Source of the DNA: Hydrocarboniphaga sp.
Lineage (GTDB): Bacteria > Pseudomonadota > Gammaproteobacteria > Nevskiales > Nevskiaceae
Assembly: GCF_028291725.1 (NCBI RefSeq)
Contig: NZ_JAQGNT010000095.1
Span: 62,001-126,000, forward strand
DNA length: 64,000 bases
Direction of reading: 5' to 3'
Part shown: positions 33,233 through 41,805 of the stretch, piece by piece
Position numbering within the stretch: the first letter of the stretch is position 1
Layout of the letters: every line of letters begins with the position of its first letter
The notes under the pieces: generated by a model
Told to the model about the DNA's origin: nothing
Databases searched by the model: none
What the model saw: only the letters and a program-made list of their open reading frames with translations
Position numbers and translations under genes: made by a program

Positions 33233-33760
33233 ATGGACGCAGTGCGCAGCCAAGGTCGGGCAAAGCTAACGCAGCGGCAATCGGGCGCGACGGCGATCGA
33301 GTTCGCCTTCGTCTTGCCGCTGCTACTCGCGCTGACTTATGCGATGTTCGTGTACTCGTATGTTTACGTTGTCTTCGAGTCCATAAACTATGCGGCTCAG
33401 CAGGGTGCAGAGTCGGCGGTGGCGGTGGACCCGGCGCTGGGTAATGCCTATCTCGACACCGTTACGTTGCATGCCCAGGCCACCGCCGCAAGCGTTCTCA
33501 GTTGGTTGCCGGCGGACCAGCTCAGCAATTCGATCGGCACTAACGGTTCGTTGATTCAAGTGACGCAGTGCTTTCCGACCGGAGGTGGTGGTCCCCACTG
33601 TCCGACCACGGCCAGCGGGGGAACTCCGATCGTGGTTCAGATCAATTTCCCGCTGCTGACGCCGGCGCTGTTTCCAACCTTGACCTTGCCCGGGATCGGG
33701 CCAGTACCACCACTGCCGGCGCAGCTGACCGGTGTGGGCGTTACGCTGCTTTCAGGCTAG
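33233..33760 (+). CDS. TadE/TadG-like pseudopilin
   Basis: Minor pilin-like protein of the Tad system, 175 residues. The N-terminus has a basic leader and SGATAIEFAFVLPLLLALTYAMFVYSYVYV, a TadE-type hydrophobic segment with a processing site before the Ala/Thr-Ala-Ile-Glu-Phe. The mature part has a Cys pair (TQCFPTGGGGPHCPTT) and Pro-rich end. Only one TadE-like gene is present, whereas many loci have TadE, TadF and TadG. It follows flp by 115 bp. Confidence 0.85.
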   Translation: MDAVRSQGRAKLTQRQSGATAIEFAFVLPLLLALTYAMFVYSYVYVVFESINYAAQQGAESAVAVDPALGNAYLDTVTLHAQATAASVLSWLPADQLSNSIGTNGSLIQVTQCFPTGGGGPHCPTTASGGTPIVVQINFPLLTPALFPTLTLPGIGPVPPLPAQLTGVGVTLLSG

Positions 33761-33810
33761 AGTGACCGTTTGCCCGCAGGGGCCGGCGGATTTTATTGGG
33801 GAGCAATCTG

Positions 33811-34770
33811 ATGAGTAGTTCAGCTGCGAAGCTGATGGCGGGTATCGGCCTGATCCTGACGCTGGTACTGGCCGTCGTTCTGTACCGTATCAGTCACAAC
33901 TATGCCGAGAACGCGCAGAAGCCGGCGAAGACGGCTGCGGCCGGCGCGGATGCGCCGGTGGTCCCCAAGACGCTGGCCGTGGTGGCGTTGAAGCCGCTCG
34001 CGGCTTACCAGGCCATCGGCAAGGACGATGTCGCCCTGGTCGAAGTCAGTATCGCTCCGGCGGACTACTACACCAGCGTCGCGCAGGTCGTCGGCAAGGA
34101 GCCGATCGTCGATGTCGACGGCGGCGCGCCGGTCACCAAGCGTTATTTCGGTGAAGGCAATCTGCTGGCGCGGGCGATCCCTGCGGGCTTCCAGGCGATC
34201 TCGGTGGAGATCAACGACGTGGTCGCCGTCGGCGGCTTCGTGCGTCCTGGCGACATGGTCGACGTGCTGCTTTATTTACGCGACTCCAAGGATGTCGAGG
34301 CCGCCCAGGCGCGCGTGCTGCTGAAGCAGGTACGGGTACTGGCTTATGAAGACCGCCTGGTCGAACGGCCCGAAGGGCTCACCGAGGCCGACGACAAGAA
34401 GGGCGCTGCCGCCAATGCCAATCGATCCACTCAGACCCGGCGCACGCGCACTGCCGTGCTGGCCGTGCCCGAAACCGACACTACGCGCCTGATGCTGGGC
34501 GCCAGCCAGGGCGAGTTGCGCCTCGCGCTGTACGGGCAGAGCTTACCCGGCGTCGAGAGCGAGCCGGTCGCTGAAATCACGGTCGCGGGCGGGCTTCCGG
34601 CAAGCAGCGATACCTTGGCGAAAATCGAATCCTACAAAGTGCCTGACAAGGCGCTGTCGATGCAGCAGCTGTCGCGGATCAAGCCGCCACCGGCCAAGCA
34701 GAACAGTGCGCCGATACAGGTGCCGGTGTACCGCGCCGCGGAAGTGCAGACGGTCGCGGTCAAGCCGTAG
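33811..34770 (+). CDS. cpaB: Flp pilus assembly protein CpaB/RcpC
   Basis: A 319-residue periplasmic protein anchored by one N-terminal span (LMAGIGLILTLVLAVVLYRI). A SAF-like region follows (KTLAVVALKPLAAYQAIGKDDV) with AIPAGFQAISVEINDVVAVGGFVRPGDMVDVLLYL, the CpaB signature. It works with the secretin CpaC in the outer-membrane pore. ATG 33811 after GGGGAG is preferred to an upstream TTG. Linked to the secretin gene downstream. Confidence 0.93.
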   Translation: MSSSAAKLMAGIGLILTLVLAVVLYRISHNYAENAQKPAKTAAAGADAPVVPKTLAVVALKPLAAYQAIGKDDVALVEVSIAPADYYTSVAQVVGKEPIVDVDGGAPVTKRYFGEGNLLARAIPAGFQAISVEINDVVAVGGFVRPGDMVDVLLYLRDSKDVEAAQARVLLKQVRVLAYEDRLVERPEGLTEADDKKGAAANANRSTQTRRTRTAVLAVPETDTTRLMLGASQGELRLALYGQSLPGVESEPVAEITVAGGLPASSDTLAKIESYKVPDKALSMQQLSRIKPPPAKQNSAPIQVPVYRAAEVQTVAVKP

Positions 34771-34893
34771 CAGATGGCGGCGGTGTAGCCGCACAGGCTG
34801 CGGTTCGTGGTCAAGAAGACAATGGGAGTTGGCACCTGGAGCGGGTGCCAGCTGCTGCAAGAACAATGGGGCGGTGACGACGTGAGAGTGCGA

Positions 34894-36294
34894 ATGAAGC
34901 AGCTAATAGTCTCGAACGGAAAATGGATCGGCAGCCTGCTGCTGGGATGCCTGCTGGCGTCGGGCATCGCCCACGCGGCGGCTACGGCAGCACCTACTTC
35001 GGTGGCTATCGCGATACCCGCGGATCGCGTGATCCAGGTCGAGGCCGGCACGCACAAGCTGGTGCGCGAGAACGCGACGATCCGCAGAGTCGCGGTCGGC
35101 GAGCCGACGATCGCCGACGTCAACGTCATCAACGGACGCGAGCTTCTGGTCAGCGGCAAGAAGATCGGCATCACCAGCCTGATCGTCTGGACCGGCGCCG
35201 CGCCCACGGAATACCGGATTCGGGTCGGTGCGGTGAAAGACCCGATGCAGCCCTCGGCATCCGATCCGGAACTGGCCGACGCGCGTGTCGAGAAAGGCTA
35301 TAGCCTTGAAGGCAGCATGCCGAACCTGATCGCGCATCGCCGCGCCAGCCTCGGTGCCGCCAACGGCAAGGACCCGATCACCGATACCAGCAGTGTCGAT
35401 CTAGATACCCAGGTGATGACCCAGATCAAGATCGCCGAGATCAACCGCTCTACCGCGCAGCGCTATGGCGTCAACTTCTTCAAGAACATCGCCAATACCA
35501 CGGCAGGCATCTCAGGTCCCGGTGGACTCAGCGGTATCGAGGTGAACCCGACGACGGACAGAAATCAGATCGTTCTCCAGAGCGGCTCCGGCTTCGTCCC
35601 GCTGCAGGATGCGTTCAGTCTGGTCTTCGGCAGTGCCACCAATGGCCTGCTGGGCGTGCTCAGCGTGCTTGAGGGCAAGGGCATGGCGCGTGTACTCGCC
35701 GAACCCAGCCTGACCGCGATGAGCGGCCAGACCGCGAGTTTTCTGGCCGGTGGCGAATTCCCGATACCGGTTGCGCAGGGCGGTGGCAGCGGCAATGCGT
35801 CGATCACGATCACCTACAAGGAGTTCGGTATCCGCGTGAATCTGACGCCGACCGTGCTGTCGCGTGATCGCATCTCGCTGAAGGTCGCGCCCGAAGTCAG
35901 CGATCTCGACTACACCGCCGCGGTATCGATCAACGGCATCTCGGTGCCGGCGCTGAAAGTGCGCCGCACCGACACGACGGTCGAACTCGGCGATGGCGAG
36001 AGCTTCGTGATCTCGGGCCTGGTCAGTACCAGCCTGGTACAGAATGTCGACAAGGTGCCATGGCTCGGCGACGTGCCGGTGCTCGGCGCCTTCTTCAAGA
36101 GCGCCTCGGTCGACCGTAGCAGCCGCGAACTGATCATGATCGTCACGCCGCATCTGGTGCGTCCGCTGGCCCGCGAGGCCCGCCTGCCACCGCTGCCGGG
36201 TGCTGCCTACGACAAGACGCAGCCCAGCTACGGCCGCCTGGTGTTGGAGGAGACTGGCGATTTCAAGCCCTCCGACTACGGATTTGGCCGTTAG
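34894..36294 (+). CDS. cpaC: Tad secretin CpaC/RcpA
   Basis: Outer-membrane secretin for Flp pilus export, 466 residues. Signal peptide MKQLIVSNGKWIGSLLLGCLLASGIAHAA, then a pilus-specific N-domain (VEAGTHKLVRENATIRRVAVGEPTIADV), and the secretin core GMARVLAEPSLTAMSGQTASFLAGGEFPIPVAQGG with VPWLGDVPVLGAFFKS and ELIMIVTPHLVRPL. A GTG at 34882 is an alternative start. The open frame from 34807 is too long for the signal peptide. 83 bp lie between its stop and the tadZ GTG. Confidence 0.95.
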   Translation: MKQLIVSNGKWIGSLLLGCLLASGIAHAAATAAPTSVAIAIPADRVIQVEAGTHKLVRENATIRRVAVGEPTIADVNVINGRELLVSGKKIGITSLIVWTGAAPTEYRIRVGAVKDPMQPSASDPELADARVEKGYSLEGSMPNLIAHRRASLGAANGKDPITDTSSVDLDTQVMTQIKIAEINRSTAQRYGVNFFKNIANTTAGISGPGGLSGIEVNPTTDRNQIVLQSGSGFVPLQDAFSLVFGSATNGLLGVLSVLEGKGMARVLAEPSLTAMSGQTASFLAGGEFPIPVAQGGGSGNASITITYKEFGIRVNLTPTVLSRDRISLKVAPEVSDLDYTAAVSINGISVPALKVRRTDTTVELGDGESFVISGLVSTSLVQNVDKVPWLGDVPVLGAFFKSASVDRSSRELIMIVTPHLVRPLAREARLPPLPGAAYDKTQPSYGRLVLEETGDFKPSDYGFGR

Positions 36295-36377
36295 CGGTCG
36301 CTTGAAGCCTCGATCGTTCAGCCGCCCATTCAACTGATACTCCCGTACTCACCTCCGCAGATAGACGGATAACAAGA

Positions 36378-37577
36378 GTGAAGACCCAGGCCTTTGTGGT
36401 AGCGGACGATCCGGTTTACGCGAACTGGTTGCAGACGGCTGTCAGCACGGCGGAATTTTCGCTGGTAAGGCCGATCGATACCGAAGATCTGCTGAGCCGG
36501 CTCGAATTCAGCGGTCGGCCCGAACTGCTGTTCATCGAGTTTCATCCCGACAATGCCGAGCAGCGCGCGGCGATGGTCGAGAGCGTGGTCGAGCGCTTCC
36601 CGGACCTGATCCTGGTGGGCCTGGGTGTCGACAACAACCCGGCACTGGTGCTGGCGGCGATGCGCGCTGGCGCGCGTGATTTCTTCGTGCTGCGCCGCGA
36701 CGAGGCCAACATCGCCGCACTGGTCGGCAAGCTTCTGCTGCGGCGTACCGCCGGCGCCACGCCGAGCGCGCGCGGCAAGCAGGGCGTGCTCGCGGCGGTG
36801 CTGTCCGCGCATCCCAACGACGGCATCGCCTTCCTCGCCGAGCACCTCGCCTATGCCTGCCAGGAGCGCCTGCGGCTGAAGGAGCGCGTGCTGTTGCTGG
36901 ACCTGGCGACGCCGGCCGGTGCGACTTCGGTGTTCCTGAACCTGAGCCCGACTTATGGCGTGCTCGATGCGATTAACGACGTGCATCGCTGCGATGCGAC
37001 GCTGGTCGAAACCGCGTTCCCGAAACATGAGAGCGGCCTGTACGTGCTGAGCCTGCCGGAAGAACTGCTGGGCCGGCCTCAGATCGACTCCGATCCCCTG
37101 CTGCGTTTGATCAGCGTGTTGCGCGGCCTGTTCGCGTGCACCGTGCTGGCGATCGACGGCTTCACCTCGATCGATGTGCTGCGCGCCGTGCTGGCGCAGG
37201 CCGATCGCTCGCTGCTGGTTACCGATCAGTCGATCCTGAAGTCGCGGCACAACAAGTACCTGCTGCGCGCGCTGCGTGGCGAAGACGCGCCGATGGACCG
37301 CGTCGGCCTGATCATCGACAACTACCGCCATCGTCTCGGGCTGGAGCCCGAGAGCCTTGCCGAACTGCTGGGCCTGCCGCTGCTGGCGACGCTGGGCGCC
37401 AACGCGCAGGCGCGTATCCAGGCGATGAATTCCGGCGAGACCCTGTTCAAATCCAGCCCCAAGGATCCGTACGTGCTCGAGATGCGCCGTCTCGCCTCGG
37501 CGCTGGTGGCCGGGCAGCCGGTCGAGGCGAGCGAACCGACCGTGGCCAAGAGCCTGCTCGGCCGTCTGTTCCGCTAG
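36378..37577 (+). CDS. tadZ: TadZ/CpaE-like pilus localisation protein lacking Walker A
   Basis: A 399-residue protein in the TadZ position. The N-terminal 120 residues form an atypical receiver-like domain (AFVVADDPVYANWL, GRPELLFIEFHP, MRAGARDFFVL). The C-terminal part has the ParA/MinD-like fold (RVLLLDLATPAGATSVFLNL, VLAIDGFTSIDVLRAVL, LIIDNYRH). The expected deviant Walker A KGGxGxT is replaced by LSAHPNDGIAFLA with no P-loop lysine, so ATP hydrolysis is doubtful. TadZ normally sets the cellular location of the Tad machine. Start is GTG 36378. Confidence 0.85.
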   Translation: MKTQAFVVADDPVYANWLQTAVSTAEFSLVRPIDTEDLLSRLEFSGRPELLFIEFHPDNAEQRAAMVESVVERFPDLILVGLGVDNNPALVLAAMRAGARDFFVLRRDEANIAALVGKLLLRRTAGATPSARGKQGVLAAVLSAHPNDGIAFLAEHLAYACQERLRLKERVLLLDLATPAGATSVFLNLSPTYGVLDAINDVHRCDATLVETAFPKHESGLYVLSLPEELLGRPQIDSDPLLRLISVLRGLFACTVLAIDGFTSIDVLRAVLAQADRSLLVTDQSILKSRHNKYLLRALRGEDAPMDRVGLIIDNYRHRLGLEPESLAELLGLPLLATLGANAQARIQAMNSGETLFKSSPKDPYVLEMRRLASALVAGQPVEASEPTVAKSLLGRLFR

Positions 37578-37595
37578 CGGCCGATCGAACTCCGC

Positions 37596-38816
37596 ATGAG
37601 CGCCCCCCACGACCAGATGATGCGGTTCCGGCTGACGGACCAGTATCAGCAGCTGAAAAGCGCGCTGCATCGGCATCTGATCAGCCTGATCGAAGATCGC
37701 AATCTCGAAATCGATCTGTGGGAGCCGCTGCGCGTCGAGCGTTTCGTATCCGAGCAGGTCAAGCTGTACGTGATGCAGCAGCGGCTGCCGGTCAATCAGC
37801 GCGAGACCGAGGCGCTGGCCACCGACGCTCGCGACGAGTTGATGGGCTACGGCCCGATCCAGGGCCTGGTCGACGACGACAGCGTCAACGACATCGTCGT
37901 CAACGGCCCGAACAAGGTCTTCATCGAGCGGGCCGGCAAGCTGTCGGTCGCGCCGGTGCGCTTCGTCAACGACGCGCACGTGCTGCGCGTGATCCAGCGC
38001 ATCCTCGCGCCGATCGGCCGCCGCGTCGACGAGTCCACGCCGATGGTCGATGCGCGGCTTGCCGACGGTTCGCGCGTCAACGCGATCGTGCCGCCGATCG
38101 CGCTCGACGGCCCCTGCCTGTCGATACGCAAATTCCGCCGCCAGCCGCTGACCGGCGCCGATCTGGTGAAGTCCGACACGCTGTCGCAGGCCGAGCTCGA
38201 CTACCTGCACGAGCGTGTGCGCAAGCGCGCCAACCTGATCATCGTTGGCGGCACCGGCTCGGGAAAGACCACGTTTCTGAACCTGCTGTCGCGGTGGATA
38301 CCGGTGACCGAGCGTGTCATCACGGTAGAAGACGCGGCCGAACTGCGGCTCGAGCACGACCACGTCGTGCGCCTGGAAACGCGCCCGCCGAATCTCGAAG
38401 GGCAGCGCGCGGTGACGGCGCGTGATCTGGTGCGCAACGCGCTGCGCATGCGCCCCGACCGGATCATCGTCGGCGAGGTCCGTGGAGACGAGGTGATGGA
38501 CATGCTGCAGGCAATGAACACCGGCCACGACGGCTCGATGACCACGCTGCACGCCAACGCGCCGAAAGAGGCCGTGCACCGTCTCGAGCTGCTGGCGGGC
38601 TTTGCCGGTTATGCCGGCAGCGAAGCCAATTTTCGAGCGCAAGTCGCCTCGGCGGTGAACCTGTTCGTCCATGTCAGCCGCCTGGTAACCGGCGCGCGCA
38701 AAGTCATGTCGATCACCGAGGTCTACAGCGACGGCACCGAGGCGCTGCTGCTGCGCGACCTGTTCCGTTACGACATCGATACCGAACAGCATCTCGACCT
38801 GAGGGCCGCAACATGA
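37596..38816 (+). CDS. cpaF: Tad secretion ATPase CpaF/TadA
   Basis: Cytoplasmic hexameric ATPase driving Flp pilus assembly, 406 residues. Walker [15 protein letters not shown] near residues 218-231, the preceding [12 protein letters not shown] block, [52 protein letters not shown] with Walker B and His box. It ends by overlapping tadB by 4 bp (ATGA). All catalytic motifs are present, in contrast to the TadZ protein beside it. Confidence 0.97.
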   Translation: MSAPHDQMMRFRLTDQYQQLKSALHRHLISLIEDRNLEIDLWEPLRVERFVSEQVKLYVMQQRLPVNQRETEALATDARDELMGYGPIQGLVDDDSVNDIVVNGPNKVFIERAGKLSVAPVRFVNDAHVLRVIQRILAPIGRRVDESTPMVDARLADGSRVNAIVPPIALDGPCLSIRKFRRQPLTGADLVKSDTLSQAELDYLHERVRKRANLIIVGGTGSGKTTFLNLLSRWIPVTERVITVEDAAELRLEHDHVVRLETRPPNLEGQRAVTARDLVRNALRMRPDRIIVGEVRGDEVMDMLQAMNTGHDGSMTTLHANAPKEAVHRLELLAGFAGYAGSEANFRAQVASAVNLFVHVSRLVTGARKVMSITEVYSDGTEALLLRDLFRYDIDTEQHLDLRAAT

Positions 38817-39733
38817 TTTTCAGCATTCTCAGCGTCGCGATTCTGCTGGTGTTTGCCGGCGCCATCTACCTGTTCGTCTACGCCGCTCGGCGCGCCCGAT
38901 CCGAAGACGTGCTGCTGCGTCTGCGTGCCGGTGATGACGAGGCCGCTGCGACGGTCGTTACCGAAGGCCAGATCTATAACCCGATCGTGCGCGCGGTCTG
39001 TCACCTGTTATGGCGCGCGGGTTCGCAGGCCAAAGCGGCGCAGGTCGCGACGAGCCTGATGGTGCTGGTCGCTCTGGTGCCGCTGACGCTGCTGATTTTT
39101 GGCTGGCTGCAGGGCGCCGTCATCATTTTCTTCGCCGGACTGATGGGCTGGTTCGTGCTCAATCGCCGTGCGGCGAGCCGCCGCGCCCGGATCGTCGAGC
39201 AGCTGCCGGCCTATCTGGAAGCCGCGATGCGCGTGCTGGCCGCCGGCAATACGCTGGAAGAGGCGATTGCGTCGGCTGCCCGTGAAGCCCAGGACCCGCT
39301 GCGTTCGTTGTTCATATCGGTCGCCCGGCAGGTGCGCCTGGGTGCGCCGGTCGATACGGTGCTCGCGGAGGCGGCCGAGATCCATCAGATCCGCGATCTG
39401 CGCGTGCTGGCGCTGGCCGCGAACATCAATCGCAAATACGGCGGTACGCTACGCAACGTCTTCCGCAGCCTGATCCAGGCGATCCGCATGCGTGAAGCCG
39501 CCGCGCGCGAATTGCGCGCCTTGACGGCCGAGACGCGGTTCTCCGCATTCGTGCTGGCGGCGATTCCGATCGCGGTATCCGCCTTCATCTTTTTTCGCAA
39601 CCGGGCCTACTACGTTGACATCCTGGCTACCCCCAGCGGCAAGACCGTGCTGATCTCGGCGGTCGTTTTGCAGTTGCTCGGCATGTTGGTGATCTGGCGA
39701 ATGATGCAGGCCGCATCGGATACCGAAGCATGA
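38813..39733 (+). CDS. tadB: Tad inner-membrane platform protein TadB
   Basis: A 306-residue GspF-type platform protein. Hydrophobic spans lie at the N-terminus ([25 protein letters not shown]), near residues 90-120 (MVLVALVPLTLLIFGW, AVIIFFAGLMGWFVL) and at the C-terminus. The soluble T2SSF helices between them carry QLPAYLEAAMRVLAAGNTLEEAIA and NINRKYGGTLRNVFRSL. The start overlaps the cpaF stop and the stop overlaps the tadC start, both by 4 bp. Confidence 0.95.
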   Translation: MIFSILSVAILLVFAGAIYLFVYAARRARSEDVLLRLRAGDDEAAATVVTEGQIYNPIVRAVCHLLWRAGSQAKAAQVATSLMVLVALVPLTLLIFGWLQGAVIIFFAGLMGWFVLNRRAASRRARIVEQLPAYLEAAMRVLAAGNTLEEAIASAAREAQDPLRSLFISVARQVRLGAPVDTVLAEAAEIHQIRDLRVLALAANINRKYGGTLRNVFRSLIQAIRMREAAARELRALTAETRFSAFVLAAIPIAVSAFIFFRNRAYYVDILATPSGKTVLISAVVLQLLGMLVIWRMMQAASDTEA

Positions 39734-40671
39734 GTCCGAACATTTTCGCGATGCTGGTTTCTTTGACGCTGGTGTTTGCGGCACTGACGCTGGGCGCTCT
39801 GGTCTGGTGGGCGGTCAGCGCTTCCCAGAACCGCCGTGTACAGCGCCGCCTGTTGCCCGAAGCTGCGGCCGCGAACGATTTCGATATCGGCACCCGCAAC
39901 CCCGTCCTGCAGGGTATCGCGAGCCGCGGCAAGGCGATCGAGAACGTGCTCGATAGCGAGGGCAAGAGCACCAAGCTGATGATACAGGCCGGCTGGCGCA
40001 GTGCCACCAGCCGCCTGGTTTTCTATGTGCTGCAGGGGCTGACGCCGATCCTGCTGCTGATCGGTGTCGGCGCGCTGTGGCCGTTGGCGCCGGAACGGCT
40101 CACCGCCAAGCCGATGATGCTGCCGCTTGCGGCGTTGGCCGCGCTGATGCTCGGGCTGTTGTTGCCCTCGATGATACGGAGTCGTCGGGCCCGGGCGCGT
40201 CAGCAGCGACTGCGCAACGAAGTACCACTGTTCATCCACACGCTGGTGCTGCTGTTCGAGTCGGGTCTGTCGACGCGCCAGGCGTTCTCCAGCCTGGTGC
40301 GCGAAGGCCGCGGCGTGCTGCGCGAACTGGGCACCGAAGTCGAAGTGTTGTTGCGCCAGCTCGAAGCCGGCGCCGACATGGCCGACGCACTGACCAAGCT
40401 GTCCGATACGCTGGAAGTCGCCGATCTCAGTACCGTGCTGCTGTTGCTGCGCCAGGTCGATCGCTACGGCGGCGAGATCAAGGAGCCGCTGCTCGATACC
40501 TTGCAGGTCATCGAGGATCGCCGCGAAATGGATCTGCGCGAGAAAGTGAACCTGATCTCCGGCCGCATGACCGTGGTCATGGTGCTGTTCTTCTTCCCGG
40601 CGCTGATCATCTTCGTCGCCGGCCCGTCGTGGGTCTCGTTGATCGGGGCGCTTTCGGGAATGGGCAAGTGA
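39730..40671 (+). CDS. tadC: Tad inner-membrane platform protein TadC
   Basis: A 313-residue second GspF-type platform protein that pairs with TadB. N-terminal span MLVSLTLVFAALTLGALVWW, a two-span region near residues 100-150, the T2SSF block NEVPLFIHTLVLLFESGLSTRQAF and EVADLSTVLLLLRQVDRYGGEIKEPLLDTL, and a C-terminal span MTVVMVLFFFPALIIFVAG. 4-bp overlaps with tadB and with the GTG start of tadD show translational coupling. Confidence 0.95.
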   Translation: MSPNIFAMLVSLTLVFAALTLGALVWWAVSASQNRRVQRRLLPEAAAANDFDIGTRNPVLQGIASRGKAIENVLDSEGKSTKLMIQAGWRSATSRLVFYVLQGLTPILLLIGVGALWPLAPERLTAKPMMLPLAALAALMLGLLLPSMIRSRRARARQQRLRNEVPLFIHTLVLLFESGLSTRQAFSSLVREGRGVLRELGTEVEVLLRQLEAGADMADALTKLSDTLEVADLSTVLLLLRQVDRYGGEIKEPLLDTLQVIEDRREMDLREKVNLISGRMTVVMVLFFFPALIIFVAGPSWVSLIGALSGMGK

Positions 40672-41384
40672 ATTCGCGGGCCGCCGGTGTTTGCGTGCTG
40701 GCTGCATCACTGCTGCTCGCCGCCTGCGGCTCGACCCGTTCGGTCGAGCGCCAGCTCGACACTGGCGAGCCGCTGCCGCAGCCGAACGCGGCCGAAGACC
40801 GGCGGATTCATCTGGATCTGATCCGGCGCATGATCGACCAGGACCAGAACTACGCGGCGCTGGCGCATATCCAGGCGCAGCAGCGCGGCGGCAACAGCGA
40901 CGAGCTGCGCCTGCTCGAGGCCGATGTGCGGCGCAAGCTGGGCCAGCTCGCGGCCGCGCAGCAGCTGTATCAGGCGCTGCTGACCACGCCGTTCGCGGCG
41001 CAGGCCTATCACGGTCTTGGGCTGATCACGGCGACGCGCGACCCGGCCCAGTCGCTGGCCTATTTGCGCCGTGCGGTACTGCTGGCGCCGACCGATGTCG
41101 AGCTGCGCAACGACCTGGGCTATGCGCTGATGCTGGCGCGGCGTTATCCCGAGGCGCTGCCGGAGCTGTCGACCGCGGTAGAGCTGGGGCCGAACAATGA
41201 AAAGAGCCGCAACAATCTGGTGATCCTGATGATCCTGATGCGCGATGAACGCTCGGTACAGCGGATCGTGCGCCAGTCCAATGTCGATGCGGGCACGCTC
41301 GCCGATCTGCGCAAGCAGGCACAAAACATGGCAACCGCACCGCGCCCCGCGGTCCCTGCACCCAAGCCCAGCGGCGCTGGATAA
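40668..41384 (+). CDS. tadD: Tad lipoprotein TadD, tetratricopeptide repeats
   Basis: A 238-residue pilotin-like lipoprotein. From GTG 40668, inside the tadC stop (GTGA), the signal reads MNSRAAGVCVLAASLLLAAC with lipobox LLAAC. The rest is TPR-type helical repeats (YHGLGLITATRDPAQSLAYLRRAVLLAP, LRNDLGYALMLARRYPEALPELSTAVELGP). TadD helps assembly of the pilus secretin. A longer plus-strand open frame upstream overlaps tadC and is not coding. Confidence 0.92.
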   Translation: MNSRAAGVCVLAASLLLAACGSTRSVERQLDTGEPLPQPNAAEDRRIHLDLIRRMIDQDQNYAALAHIQAQQRGGNSDELRLLEADVRRKLGQLAAAQQLYQALLTTPFAAQAYHGLGLITATRDPAQSLAYLRRAVLLAPTDVELRNDLGYALMLARRYPEALPELSTAVELGPNNEKSRNNLVILMILMRDERSVQRIVRQSNVDAGTLADLRKQAQNMATAPRPAVPAPKPSGAG

Positions 41385-41387
41385 ACG

Positions 41388-41708
41388 ATGAAGATGGAGA
41401 CGACGATGAAGACGAACACGCTGCCGATGTGGGCTGCGGTATCCCTGGCGATGCTGGCGCTGTCGCTGCCGGTCTGCAGCTGGGCGCAGCAGGCCGCGCC
41501 CACTGATGAAACCGAGGAATTTGGCGCGCAGACTCGCGCCTGGGTCGATCTGCAGGCAAGCAACAACGCGGCCATGGGCGCAGCACGGCCGATGCCGGGC
41601 GAGGTCGCCGACCAGGTTTTCAGCCGCTACCTGAAGAGCTTCACGCACCCGATCCCCGAGTATTTCGAGCGCGACAAGTTCGTCCAGGGCAGCGGTGGCT
41701 CGCAGTAA
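41388..41708 (+). CDS. DUF3613 protein at the end of the tad operon
   Basis: A 106-residue exported protein with signal peptide (TLPMWAAVSLAMLALSLPVCSWAQ) followed by the DUF3613 pattern ETEEFGAQTRAWVDLQASNNAA and FSRYLKSFTHPIPEYFERDKF. DUF3613 genes recur at the end of tad loci in beta- and gammaproteobacteria, so a periplasmic accessory role is inferred from location only. ATG 41388 or 41406 could be used. Only 3 bp after tadD. Confidence 0.8.
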   Translation: MKMETTMKTNTLPMWAAVSLAMLALSLPVCSWAQQAAPTDETEEFGAQTRAWVDLQASNNAAMGAARPMPGEVADQVFSRYLKSFTHPIPEYFERDKFVQGSGGSQ

Positions 41709-41805
41709 GCGCAGGAGTGCGGAAATCACCGCGGCCTGCGCTAGCTGATCGCAGGCTCGTTGGTTATGCGGGCCGTGCTGGCCGGCAGCGGGTTTCAGGG
41801 TAAGC

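Noticed and set aside
36330-38792. An 820-codon minus-strand open frame across tadZ and cpaF
   Set aside because: It covers two well-recognised plus-strand genes, has low-complexity composition and no domain, so it is an antisense shadow.
40077-40667. In-frame extension of tadD upstream to 40077
   Set aside because: It lies wholly inside tadC in another frame. The lipoprotein signal starts at the GTG at 40668.
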